This document shows, one piece after another, positions 24,947-32,798 of a stretch of 64,000 nucleotides of DNA. The position numbers were made by a program, and so were the translations under genes. The notes under the pieces are model-generated. The model was not told the DNA's origin, searched no databases, and saw only the letters and a program-made list of their open reading frames with translations. Source of the DNA: JADKAV01 sp037046735 (GTDB taxonomy: Bacteria > Actinomycetota > Actinomycetes > S36-B12 > UBA10799); contig JBAOHC010000024.1 in the NCBI GenBank assembly GCA_037046735.1, forward strand, positions 1 to 64,000, in the 5' to 3' direction. Within the stretch, counting starts at the first letter, position 1, and the number at the start of each line of letters is the position of its first letter.

Positions 24947-25536
24947 GGGGCAACTCGCTCGCGATGTTCCTGGGCCTCGAAGACGGCCGCGACCAACCAG
25001 ATCTGCCCGATCGCGATCCAGGTGCGCTGGGCGAGCCCTTCCGGGAACACCAGTAGCCCACTGAACGTCAGGCCGAAGATCGCACAGGCGACCAGACCAG
25101 GAATGCCGACCAGGCTGTGCCGGCCCTGGGTGACGGCCACCACGCCCAGAATCGCCATCGTGGTCATGGTCAGCACGGCGTATCCGATTACGGCGGCGTT
25201 GTGGATCGCTTCGCTCGGGGTGTCTTCCACGAGGAACGGGCAATGCCGCGCACGGGGCGGGCAGGGAACCCGGAAAGCCGCCACCACGACCAGCGAGCAG
25301 CCAGCCATGACGAGGAGGATGGCGGCAGGACGGTTGACCGGCCAGAACATCCTCGCTGCCACCCACTGGGCGAGGGCGGTGAGCAGAATGGCCACGGTGG
25401 TCAGCCAGACCAGGCGGTTGCCGTCCGCGGCGAGCAGACTCACATGCTCGCGATAGTGCACGTATCCCGGATTGGCAGCACCCGTGATGAAGATCAACGC
25501 CCAGAAGCCCACGAACAGCGCGAGCACCGTCTTCAT
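24943..25536 (-). CDS. DUF998 family membrane protein
   Basis: 197 residues with six hydrophobic segments: LALFVGFWALIFITGAANPG, LVWLTTVAILLTALAQWVAA, AAILLVMAGCSLVVVAAFRV, AAVIGYAVLTMTTMAILGVV, LVGIPGLVACAIFGLTFSGL and a last WIAIGQIWLVAAVFEAQ. IHNAAVIGY in the loop before helix 4 corresponds to the conserved DUF998 H-N motif. Function unknown. It is the first gene of a two-gene unit with the hydroxyacid dehydrogenase. Start is ATG 25536, with a promoter region shared with the divergent flavin operon 120 bp away. Confidence 0.65.
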   Translation of the reverse strand: MKTVLALFVGFWALIFITGAANPGYVHYREHVSLLAADGNRLVWLTTVAILLTALAQWVAARMFWPVNRPAAILLVMAGCSLVVVAAFRVPCPPRARHCPFLVEDTPSEAIHNAAVIGYAVLTMTTMAILGVVAVTQGRHSLVGIPGLVACAIFGLTFSGLLVFPEGLAQRTWIAIGQIWLVAAVFEAQEHRERVAP

Positions 25537-25656
25537 GAGGCCCAGTCTGGCCGATCGTGGGACTGCGGTGAAGGGGTCAAGAAGCGGCGGCGTTTTCTTA
25601 CCCTCCTCACACCTGGATCACGGGGCCCTCTCAGCTGGCGAGGTCACGATGAATCC

Positions 25657-26079
25657 ATGGCAGACACACGGAACGACCACAGCGGCTCGCGTTGGGAGCC
25701 GGATCCCGACGAACAACACACACAGCGGCTGGCGGGCCCCGTGGAGCCCGAGACGCAGTTGATCCCGGGGCTGGGCGAGGAGCAGACTGCGGCCCCCGCC
25801 CCGAGACGTCGCATTCCCAAGATCGTGGCCGCCGTGGCTGTCGTGGCCGCAGCGACGATCGCAGGAGGTGCGGTGGGTCTAGCCGTCGCGGGCAACAGTA
25901 CGCGCGACGCCAGCGACACGACCGTGACCGAGTCCACCGCAGGTTCGGGCAACGGCGCGACGCAGGACGGGATGGCACCCGACGGCGGCCCGGCCGATGG
26001 CTTTGGAGTCGACCGCGACGGTGATGGGTACGGACCGGGCGGGCAGTTCGGACACCACGGACCCGGGGGTCACCGATGA
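25657..26079 (+). CDS. Single-pass membrane protein at the head of the flavin electron-transfer operon
   Basis: 140 residues, no family recognised. A charged N-terminal 55 residues (SGSRWEPDPDEQHTQRLAG) precede one membrane helix IVAAVAVVAAATIAGGAVG (about 56-75). After it comes a Ser/Thr/Gly-rich extracytoplasmic region ending in VDRDGDGYGPGGQFGHHGPG, an Asp/Gly motif that could bind a divalent metal (D-x-D-x-D-x-Y). The stop overlaps the next gene's ATG by four bases, so it belongs to the ferric-reductase/ApbE operon. An ATG at 25649 in another frame has a better SD but encodes an implausible 37-residue peptide. Confidence 0.6.
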   Translation: MADTRNDHSGSRWEPDPDEQHTQRLAGPVEPETQLIPGLGEEQTAAPAPRRRIPKIVAAVAVVAAATIAGGAVGLAVAGNSTRDASDTTVTESTAGSGNGATQDGMAPDGGPADGFGVDRDGDGYGPGGQFGHHGPGGHR

Positions 26080-27482
26080 CCGCCGTCGCGCAACCGGGGC
26101 AGGCGCGACTGGTGAGGACACAGGTGTACCCGGCGGCACGGTTCGACGCCGGTGTGCGGGCGCTGGGTACGGCCTTCCTGTGGGGCAGCCTGGTGCTCGT
26201 CGGGTACTGGTGGGCTGCCGACGGTGGCATCCAGGACCTGCTGGGCGGCGGCGAGTCGGCGCTGAACTCCATCGGCCGTATTGCGGGCCTGGTTGCCTCT
26301 GATCTGCTGCTCATCCAGGTGTTGTTGATCGCGCGGATCCCGCTCGTCGAGCGCGCCTTCGGTCAGGATCGGGTCGTCCGCCTGCACCGAGTCATCGGAT
26401 TCACCTCCTTCACCCTGATGCTGGCCCATATCGTGGCGAACACCTGGGGGTACGCCGGGGCCAGCCTGACGGCGATCCCCGGTACGTTCTGGAACCTGAC
26501 GACGACGTACCCGGGCATGCTGCTGGCACTGGCTGGAACGCTCAGCCTGGTCATGGTCGTGGTGACCAGCGTGAAAGCCGCCCGGCGTCGGCTTCGGTAC
26601 GAGTCCTGGCATCTGCTGCACCTTTACGCCTACCTCGGGGTGGGCCTGGCCCTGCCGCATCAGCTGTGGACGGGACAGCAGTTCCTGCAGTCCCGCTTCG
26701 CCACCGTCTACTGGTGGAGCTTCTGGGCGGTCGCGGCTGCCAGCGTCCTGGTCTTCCGGGTCGGTCTGCCGCTGGTGCGTAGCCGTCGACACGCCCTGCG
26801 CGTGACGTCGGTCGTGGATGAGGGGGACGGAGTCCGCAGTGTGTACGTCGTCGGCCGCCGACTCGACCGCTTGCCGGTGGCGCCCGGACAGTTCTTCGTG
26901 TGGCGGTTCCTGGGTCGCGCGGGGTGGACCCGAGGTAACCCGTACTCCCTGTCCGCAGCTCCCGATGGCCGCTCGCTACGCATCTCGGTCAAAACGCTTG
27001 GCGACAACAGTGCCAGCGTCGCGAAGTTGCAGCCCGGTACGAGGGTCTTGGTTGAAGGTCCGTACGGGCGGCTGTCGCCGCGGGCACGCACCCGCCACAA
27101 GGTTGCCTTCGTCGGTGCCGGCGTGGGCATCGCGCCATTGCGCGCTCTGGTCGAGGGCCTAGACTACCGCCCCGATGAGGCCGTGCTGCTCTACCGCTTC
27201 TCGACCGATCCGTTGTTCGACCGGGAGTTCGCGGTTCTGGCCCAGGAGCGTGGGCTGCGAGTGGTGTACCTGCCGGGATCGCGACGCAGCGACGACTCGT
27301 GGCTCGGTCACGGCGCAGGATCTCTGGATGACGGTGCCGCCCTGCACACTGTGATCCCCGACATCGCCGACCGCGACGTTTTCGTTTGCGGTCCGCAGGC
27401 ATGGGCCGAGGCGGTGCACCGCGCCGCCAGTAGTTGTGGGGTGCCGGACACGCAGATTCATGTCGAGAGTTTCGGGTGGTGA
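26076..27482 (+). CDS. Ferric-reductase-like transmembrane flavin/NAD oxidoreductase
   Basis: 468 residues. An N-terminal six-helix ferric-reductase domain (residues 25-225) has conserved haem-binding His candidates in VVRLHRVIGFTSFTLMLAHI and ESWHLLHLYAYLGVGLALPH. A C-terminal ferredoxin-reductase domain follows, with the FAD motif RGNPYSLSAAP near 285, VLVEGPYGRLS, the NAD-binding VAFVGAGVGIAPLRAL near 345, and DVFVCGPQAW. It should move electrons from NAD(P)H through FAD and two haems across the membrane. Its neighbours (FMN-binding protein, ApbE) suggest the acceptor is a periplasmic FMN domain. ATGA overlap with the gene before and a 4-bp gap to the next start codon context. Confidence 0.9.
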   Translation: MTAVAQPGQARLVRTQVYPAARFDAGVRALGTAFLWGSLVLVGYWWAADGGIQDLLGGGESALNSIGRIAGLVASDLLLIQVLLIARIPLVERAFGQDRVVRLHRVIGFTSFTLMLAHIVANTWGYAGASLTAIPGTFWNLTTTYPGMLLALAGTLSLVMVVVTSVKAARRRLRYESWHLLHLYAYLGVGLALPHQLWTGQQFLQSRFATVYWWSFWAVAAASVLVFRVGLPLVRSRRHALRVTSVVDEGDGVRSVYVVGRRLDRLPVAPGQFFVWRFLGRAGWTRGNPYSLSAAPDGRSLRISVKTLGDNSASVAKLQPGTRVLVEGPYGRLSPRARTRHKVAFVGAGVGIAPLRALVEGLDYRPDEAVLLYRFSTDPLFDREFAVLAQERGLRVVYLPGSRRSDDSWLGHGAGSLDDGAALHTVIPDIADRDVFVCGPQAWAEAVHRAASSCGVPDTQIHVESFGW

Positions 27483-27486
27483 AGAG

Positions 27487-27897
27487 ATGAAGCGCATCCT
27501 CTATTTCTTGCTGTCCACCGTGACGATCCTCGTCCTGCTGTTCGGCTACCGCACCTCGTTGATGGGGCCGATGACGGCCAGCGAGTCAGTGGTCTCCGCA
27601 GATGCACCCGCGACGGCGGAGTCGCAGACAGTCACTGGAGCAGTGGCGCAGACCCAATGGGGGCCGGTGCAGGTGGCGATCACCGTATCCGGATCGCAGA
27701 TCTCGGACGTGCAGGTCCTGCAGTACCCCAACGAGAACCCCAAAGACGTGGAGATCAACAACTACGCACTGCCTGTCCTGGTGGATGAGACCTTGTCAGC
27801 GCAGAGCGCCGATATTCAGATGGTCAGCGGCGCGACGGTGACCAGCACCGGGTACATCTGGTCGCTGCAGGCTGCTTTGGACGAGGCCGGCCTGTGA
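27487..27897 (+). CDS. FMN-binding domain protein (NqrC/RnfG type)
   Basis: 136 residues. An N-terminal signal anchor (ILYFLLSTVTILVLLFGYRT) leads to an extracytoplasmic FMN-binding domain: VQVAITVSGSQISDVQVLQY, PVLVDETLSAQSADIQMVSG, and S-G-A-T-V-T-S near residue 117, where FMN is attached through phosphoester to the second Thr in the D/S-G-A-T-x-T motif. Directly followed by ApbE, the enzyme that installs this FMN, with a GTGA overlap. SD is GAAGAG just before the ATG. Acts as an outward electron carrier in the membrane operon. Confidence 0.92.
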   Translation: MKRILYFLLSTVTILVLLFGYRTSLMGPMTASESVVSADAPATAESQTVTGAVAQTQWGPVQVAITVSGSQISDVQVLQYPNENPKDVEINNYALPVLVDETLSAQSADIQMVSGATVTSTGYIWSLQAALDEAGL

Positions 27898-28628
27898 ATC
27901 GGTACGTCGAGCACGTGATGGGTATGCCGGTGTCATTGGCGGCGTCCGCACCCTGCGCGCAGCAGTTCGAGGAGGTGATGGCTGACCTGCGGTGGGTGGA
28001 CGAAGTGTTCAGTACGTACCGGCCGGACTCCTTCGTCTCCCGGTTCGGCCGTGGCGAGGTCGCGCTGGCGGACTGCCCTGCCGAGTTGGGTGAGGTGTTG
28101 GCTCTTGCGCAGGCCGCACACATCGCCTCGGATGGAGCATTCACCGTGTGGGGTGACTCGTTCGATCCCTCTGGAGTCGTCAAAGGCTGGGCAGTCGAAC
28201 GGGCGGCGCGCTTCCTGCGGGCGGTGCCGGACCTGGATTTCTGCCTGTCCGCGGGCGGTGACATGGTGTGTCAGTCATCCGGCGAGCCATGGCAGATCGG
28301 TATCGAGGACCCGCGCGACCCGTCGCGCGTGATCGCCACGGTCCCGGTGCGCGTGGGCGCGGTGGCCACGTCGGGGACCGCGCACCGCGGCGACCACCTG
28401 TGGTCAGGCGTCGATGGTGTGCCGGAGGGCGTCGCCTCGGTGACGGTCATCGCACCGACTCTGACCTGGGCTGACATCGATGCGACATGTGCGTATGCGC
28501 TGGGCCAGCGCGCTGCCCAATGGCTGCGCGGCCGGCCGGGCCGTAAGGCGTTGGTGGTATGGGCGGATGGAACGCCGGAGTTGGTCGAAGGCGCCGCCCG
28601 GTTGGAGTTCTCGGCCTGTCCTGTGTGA
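27894..28628 (+). CDS. apbE: FAD:protein FMN transferase
   Basis: Transfers FMN from FAD onto a Thr of the preceding protein. 244 residues, shorter than many ApbE proteins because the signal peptide is missing, so a cytoplasmic or unusual location is implied; the target domain is outside, a mismatch worth noting. Blocks: HVMGMPVSLAASAPC (the usual x-MGTxxx start), VFSTYRPDSFVSRFGRGE, FDPSGVVKGWAVERAARFLR (D-P-x-G-x-x-K-G-W signature), LSAGGDMVC, VATSGTAHRGDHLW and VIAPTLTWADIDATCAYALG. GTG start overlaps the FMN-binding gene. Last gene of the operon. Confidence 0.93.
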   Translation: MNRYVEHVMGMPVSLAASAPCAQQFEEVMADLRWVDEVFSTYRPDSFVSRFGRGEVALADCPAELGEVLALAQAAHIASDGAFTVWGDSFDPSGVVKGWAVERAARFLRAVPDLDFCLSAGGDMVCQSSGEPWQIGIEDPRDPSRVIATVPVRVGAVATSGTAHRGDHLWSGVDGVPEGVASVTVIAPTLTWADIDATCAYALGQRAAQWLRGRPGRKALVVWADGTPELVEGAARLEFSACPV

Positions 28629-28652
28629 GCGGTTCGGCCTCACAATGTGGTG

Positions 28653-29687
28653 ATGGAGACCACTGACTCGGCGGCCAGGGCACGGGCCATTGCGGCTTTG
28701 GGGGAGACCGCATTCCTGCTGGAGCGCGCTCATGCCGAATCGCAGCGGACGCAGGCGTTCCGCCGCGCCCAGGGGGTGATCGCGGCATTGCCGCCAGCTG
28801 AATTCGCGGCTCGCCTGGCAGCGGGGACACTGCAGGAGTTGCCCGGTATCGGCAAGACCACCGGAGAGCTGATCCGTGCTGCTGGACGGGGTGAGCAGCC
28901 GGAGTACCTGGTCAATGCCCGGGCTGCGGCGGGGCCCGACGCTGGCGCGGGGGAGGCCATCGTGGCGGCGCTGCGCGGTGACCTGCACGCCCACTCGGAC
29001 TGGAGCGATGGTGGGTCGCCGATTGCCGAGATGGCTCAGACCGCTCGCGCCCTGGGCCACGACTACCTGGCGCTGACCGACCATTCGCCCCGGCTCACTG
29101 TGGCTCATGGGTTGACGCGCGAACGGCTCGAACGGCAGCTGGCTGTGGTCGAGGAGTTGAACGGCCGCTGGGATGATTTCCGGATCCTGACCGGCATCGA
29201 GGTGGACATCCTCGATGACGGCGCACTTGACCAGGATCAGGATCTGCTCGAGTCGCTGGACATCGTGGTGGCTTCGGTCCATTCCAAACTGCGCATGCCC
29301 AGCGGCGAGATGACGCCGAGGATGGTCGCAGCGATCGCCAACCCGGCCACGACAATATTGGGGCATTGCACCGGCCGGATGACCAGCGGGCGCGGCGACC
29401 GTCGCCGTATACGGCCACCCTCAGAGTTCGAAGCCGATGTCGTGTTCGAGGCGTGCCGGCAGTTCGGCGTCGCGGTGGAAATCAACTGCCGGCCCGAGCG
29501 GCGTGACCCGCCGCAGGCACTGATGGCCCTAGCCCTCGAGATCGGCTGCGACTTCAGCATCGACACCGACGCACATGCTCCGGGTCAGTTGGCGTGGCTG
29601 CCGTTCGGTGCTGCACGAGCCGCTGAGGTCGGCGTGCCCATTGAGCGCATCATCAACGCTCGCCTCGTGGATCAGCTGGGGGCGTGA
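28653..29687 (+). CDS. PHP-domain metal-dependent phosphoesterase with N-terminal HhH (PolX-like)
   Basis: 344 residues. The N-terminal 90 residues resemble the helix-hairpin-helix part of X-family polymerases, with LQELPGIGKTTGELIRAAG. The PHP domain (105-335) has GDLHAHSDWSDGG, YLALTDHSPRL, TGIEVDILDDG, VASVHSKLRM, LGHCTGRM and SIDTDAHAPGQL, the ordered His/Asp set for a trinuclear metal site. No polymerase palm is present, so it resembles the C-terminal half of PolX acting alone, perhaps as a nuclease or phosphatase. ATG 28653 (GTG 28647 is possible). Follows apbE by 24 bp. Confidence 0.85.
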   Translation: METTDSAARARAIAALGETAFLLERAHAESQRTQAFRRAQGVIAALPPAEFAARLAAGTLQELPGIGKTTGELIRAAGRGEQPEYLVNARAAAGPDAGAGEAIVAALRGDLHAHSDWSDGGSPIAEMAQTARALGHDYLALTDHSPRLTVAHGLTRERLERQLAVVEELNGRWDDFRILTGIEVDILDDGALDQDQDLLESLDIVVASVHSKLRMPSGEMTPRMVAAIANPATTILGHCTGRMTSGRGDRRRIRPPSEFEADVVFEACRQFGVAVEINCRPERRDPPQALMALALEIGCDFSIDTDAHAPGQLAWLPFGAARAAEVGVPIERIINARLVDQLGA

Positions 29688-29713
29688 AGGCGCGCGGCGA
29701 CTAGCGTGGGCAC

Positions 29714-30670
29714 ATGCGTGCAGTCGTGGTGAATCAGGTCGGCGGTCCGGAAGCTTTCGAGTTCGAGGAAGCCGCCGACCCGGTTCCGGGCCCCGAGCAG
29801 GTGCTCGTGCGGCTGACGGTCTCGGGGATCAACTTCATTGATGTCTACCATCGCAGCGGCCTGTACCCCATGCCGTTGCCGTTCCGCTCCGGAGTCGAAG
29901 GGGTGGGCGTCGTAGAGGCCGACGGGGCTGGTTTCGTGGCGGGCCAGCGCGTGGGCTGGCTCGCCGGTGGGTTGGGTTCGTTCTCAGAACTGGCGGTCGT
30001 CGCGGCCCCGATGCTCGTGCCACTGCCGGACGACGTTGATGACGTCACGTCCGTGGCACTGCTCATGCAGGGAGTCACTGCCCACTACCTGGCCACCAGC
30101 ACGTATCCGGTGCAGCACGGCGACACGGTTCTCGTCCACGCCGCCGCGGGAGGAGTGGGGTTGCTGCTCACACAGATCGCGAAGGTGCGCGGAGCCACGG
30201 TGATCGGCACGTGTTCGACGCAGGCCAAGGCGCAGGCCGTTCGGGAGGCGGGCGCCGATGATGTGCTCGGCTACGACGGTTTTTCGCAGGCTGTGGTCGA
30301 CCTCACCGGCGGTGTGGGGGTGGCCGCTGTGTTTGATGGGGTGGGAGCCGCGACGTTCGACGGCAGCCTGGCCTGCCTGCGGCCCCGAGGGACGCTGGTG
30401 AGCTTCGGCAACGCCAGCGGTCCGGTGCCCCCGTTCGACATTCTGCGGCTCGCCGGGGGTGGCTCGTTGTACGTGACCAGGCCCACTGTCGTTAACTACA
30501 TCGCTGAGCCCGGTGAGTTGTTGCGGCGCACCGAGGAGTTGTTCGGGTGGGCGCGTTCGCGTCAGATTCGTGTGGCACCGCCGACCCAGTTCCCAATCGC
30601 TCACGTGCGAGATGCCTTCGAAGCCCTGGAGTCGCGGGCCACCACGGGCAAGGTGGTGCTGATCCACTAA
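29714..30670 (+). CDS. NADPH:quinone reductase (zeta-crystallin-type MDR)
   Basis: 318 residues, quinone oxidoreductase of the medium-chain dehydrogenase superfamily: MRAVVVNQVGGPEAFEFEEA, SGINFIDVYHRSGLYPMPLP, GVEGVGVVEADGAG, then the NADPH-binding loop VHAAAGGVGLLLTQIAKVRG near residue 135, and TGKVVLIH at the end. No catalytic zinc ligands are visible (no GHE motif), as expected for this class. Soluble. It lies 26 bp after the PHP gene. It may reduce quinones or aldehydes; the physiological substrate is unknown. ATG 29714 follows a weak SD. Confidence 0.9.
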   Translation: MRAVVVNQVGGPEAFEFEEAADPVPGPEQVLVRLTVSGINFIDVYHRSGLYPMPLPFRSGVEGVGVVEADGAGFVAGQRVGWLAGGLGSFSELAVVAAPMLVPLPDDVDDVTSVALLMQGVTAHYLATSTYPVQHGDTVLVHAAAGGVGLLLTQIAKVRGATVIGTCSTQAKAQAVREAGADDVLGYDGFSQAVVDLTGGVGVAAVFDGVGAATFDGSLACLRPRGTLVSFGNASGPVPPFDILRLAGGGSLYVTRPTVVNYIAEPGELLRRTEELFGWARSRQIRVAPPTQFPIAHVRDAFEALESRATTGKVVLIH

Positions 30671-30673
30671 GGG

Positions 30674-32158
30674 TCAGCGCCGGCGCAGCCAGATCGCCCG
30701 GTCCTTCACCACATCGGAGTATGCCGGACCGCGGCCAGTCTGGGGATTCAGGTACGCGCGATAGCCGATCAGCACGTTCTGCTTGGCAGGTATCCCCTCA
30801 GCGGGCTTCTTCTTCGTCGGCGAAGGCACGGTGACGGCGTACTTGCTGGCCAATTCCTTGCGCGACACCTTCACCGCATAGAGGTACTTGGCCAAGGGGT
30901 CATTCGGCAGATACTTCTTGGCGCTGCCCGTGAAACCGTCATTGGCCATGCCCGTCACGCCGCTCCATACCGGGTTGCCGCAGCCGAACCGGGTGGGGTA
31001 CATCCGCGACCCGCAGGGATTGAGCACCTGGTCGCTGTACACGCTGAAGTTGGAGTATGTGGCCAGCCCGGTCGCGGCATGGTTCACGCCGTAGACCACG
31101 ACCATGTCCTTCTTCCCCAGCGGCATGGTCATGGGTTCGCCGTTGCGTGTGGTGCGCCGGTAAGGGGTGTCTGCGGCCTCGCCCGCGACGAACATGTGGA
31201 AATCGGGGTCGCCCTTCGTAGCCTGCAGGACGGTGCGAGACTCAGGCCACCAACGTTTCGAGGAGTAGGCGCGGGCCTTCAGATGGGGGGTGTCCGCGAG
31301 GATGGCCGCCTTCAGCCGGTCGAGGCTGGCGGCGAGCCCGGGGTACAGGTCCTGCTCGCTCTTCCACGCCCGCTTGGCCATCGGGATCGTCGCGTACGGC
31401 TGCGGGGTGACCGCCGACGTCGGCGTGACGCGCAGGACGGTCGCGTACTGCGCGTCGTTCAGGAAGGCCTTGTTCTGTTGGGCGTCTCGGACGTTCGCTG
31501 TTCGCACCAGGATGAGCAGCGAGTCGGAGCGGGGTCGCACTCCCATGTTGAGCAGCTCCGACGGAAGTGCGTAACGGTTCACCGTCTCGGCAGGGAAGCC
31601 GGCGGCAACGGCCTGCGTCTTGATCCGATCGAACACTCCTGCGTCGGCCGTGAACACGATCATGGTGTTGGAGGCGAAGGGGGAGGGGCCTTCAGTCTTG
31701 ATACCCATGTTGTTGAGCGGGTTCCCCAGAGCGGCGAACATCCAGTCGCCCTTGGGCTCGATGCTGTCCTTGCGGCGCTCGAAGAGGAACGGAGTGAAGC
31801 TGAAGTAGTCGCCCGCCGGTGGAGTCGGGCCGACATACACCACGGCCTCGTCCTCACGAAGCCGGAAGACACCCGAACTGCGTTCGGAGGCATCGGCGCT
31901 GCCCGGTGGCACTGCCGGCACCTGCAGGGCCTTGTAAGCCTGTCCGGCGTTGTTGCCGGCCGCCGAATCGATGACGTGGTTGTCCACGAAGTAGGCCGCG
32001 TCGATCCGGCGTTGTGCTCCGCTGCGGACCTCGAACCCCGCACTGGTCAGGTCGGCTATGAAGGTGCCCTGGCGGGGGTCGCTGTCGGCCGGGGACGTCC
32101 CTGCTGTCCCCAATACCACCGCCACTGCCAGCCCCGCGGACACAAGTTGCTTCCTCAT
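30674..32158 (-). CDS. Secreted protein of unknown function
   Basis: 494 residues from ATG 32158; an AGAGG at 32168-32172 supports this over GTG 32167. A signal peptide is clear: RKQLVSAGLAVAVVLGTAGT then SPADSD. The mature part shows no domain I recognise; it has many short strands, the motif YFVDNHVIDSAAGNNAGQAY, a WSGVTGMAND/GFTGSAKKYLP stretch near 420 with two Cys (NPCGSRMYPTRFGCGNP), and a Lys/Pro-rich linker (VPSPTKKKPAEG). It could be a surface or extracellular enzyme. Convergent with the quinone reductase, 3 bp apart. Codon use resembles neighbours. Confidence 0.65.
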   Translation of the reverse strand: MRKQLVSAGLAVAVVLGTAGTSPADSDPRQGTFIADLTSAGFEVRSGAQRRIDAAYFVDNHVIDSAAGNNAGQAYKALQVPAVPPGSADASERSSGVFRLREDEAVVYVGPTPPAGDYFSFTPFLFERRKDSIEPKGDWMFAALGNPLNNMGIKTEGPSPFASNTMIVFTADAGVFDRIKTQAVAAGFPAETVNRYALPSELLNMGVRPRSDSLLILVRTANVRDAQQNKAFLNDAQYATVLRVTPTSAVTPQPYATIPMAKRAWKSEQDLYPGLAASLDRLKAAILADTPHLKARAYSSKRWWPESRTVLQATKGDPDFHMFVAGEAADTPYRRTTRNGEPMTMPLGKKDMVVVYGVNHAATGLATYSNFSVYSDQVLNPCGSRMYPTRFGCGNPVWSGVTGMANDGFTGSAKKYLPNDPLAKYLYAVKVSRKELASKYAVTVPSPTKKKPAEGIPAKQNVLIGYRAYLNPQTGRGPAYSDVVKDRAIWLRRR

Positions 32159-32513
32159 GTCGTCCACCTCTTCCCCGCCTCGGACTTTACGCCGGTCCGA
32201 GCGCGATTGAGGTTCGAACGTTCTGCAGCTGTGGCAGGCGTCGGACTGCCTGGACCTGTGGTGGGAAGGCCGTCGGCGCGCCGCCGGCTCTGATCAGGGC
32301 CCCGGCTGGGGTCCGCTGTGGGACGGATTTGAGCCTTGGGTGTGTTTGGGAGCGGTCGGCGGCGGTGCTAAGGCTCTTGAACGTGCCGAGGGCTCTGATC
32401 TGGGTCAGGTTTCCATGAACGATCGCTTGCCGAGTTCGCTTTCGTGATGACGGGCCGACCTCCCGGTCGATCAGCGTCCTTAACGCCCACCTGATGCAGT
32501 TTGGCCGGCGGCA
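32159..32513. other. Gene-free stretch upstream of the secreted protein
   Basis: About 355 bp between the secreted-protein start and the tRNA tail array. It should contain that gene's promoter. I see no convincing ORF, RNA or repeat here. Confidence 0.4.
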
Positions 32514-32653
32514 GCACAACTGCGTTGTGCCCCCGAGAGGACCCGTCGCGCTTGGCGGCGCTGCTCCCCGAATCCTCTGACGGGCACAACTGCGTTGTGC
32601 CCCCGAGAGGACCCGTCGCGCCTGGCGGCGCTCCTCCCCGAATCCTCTGACGG
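32514..32653 (-). repeat. Tandem 70-bp repeats derived from the 3' end of tRNA-Arg(CCU)
   Basis: Two full 70-bp units (32514-32583 and 32584-32653) differ at only two positions. Each starts GCACAACTGCGTTGTGCCCC and continues CGAGAGGA, exactly as the tRNA's own 3' flank at 32654-32681 does. Each unit thus holds the T-stem/acceptor 3' strand of the tRNA plus the downstream hairpin (GGGCACAAC, 3-base loop, GTTGTGCCC). After GAGAGGA the units carry ACCCGTCGCGC and a GGCGGCGCT stretch not found in the tRNA. Direct transcription from the tRNA would run through all copies. Confidence 0.9.
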
Positions 32654-32667
32654 GCACAACTGCGTTG

Positions 32668-32740
32668 TGCCCCCGAGAGGATTCGAACCTCCGACAAATG
32701 GTTTAGGAAACCACTGCTCTATCCCCTGAGCTACGGGGGC
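32668..32740 (-). tRNA. tRNA-Arg (anticodon CCU)
   Basis: GCCCCCG (32734-32740) pairs with CGGGGGC (32669-32675), discriminator A, no encoded CCA. D arm TAGCTCAGGGGATAGAGC; anticodon arm GTGGT-TTCCTAA-ACCAT gives CCU (Arg AGG codon); T arm GGAGG-TTCGAAT-CCTCT. Its 3' flank is the first unit of a three-fold tandem array. The hairpin just past the 3' end reuses the last bases of the acceptor, so the two structures compete. Confidence 0.95.
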
Positions 32741-32798
32741 GGCACCCGATCAGTCTACGACCGGCGCCCGGCGCTACTTGCACACATACGACGTCGGA

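Noticed and set aside
32514..32740. CRISPR-like reading of the 70-bp repeats at the tRNA-Arg locus
   Set aside because: Units are contiguous with no unique spacers, contain tRNA sequence, and no cas genes are near.
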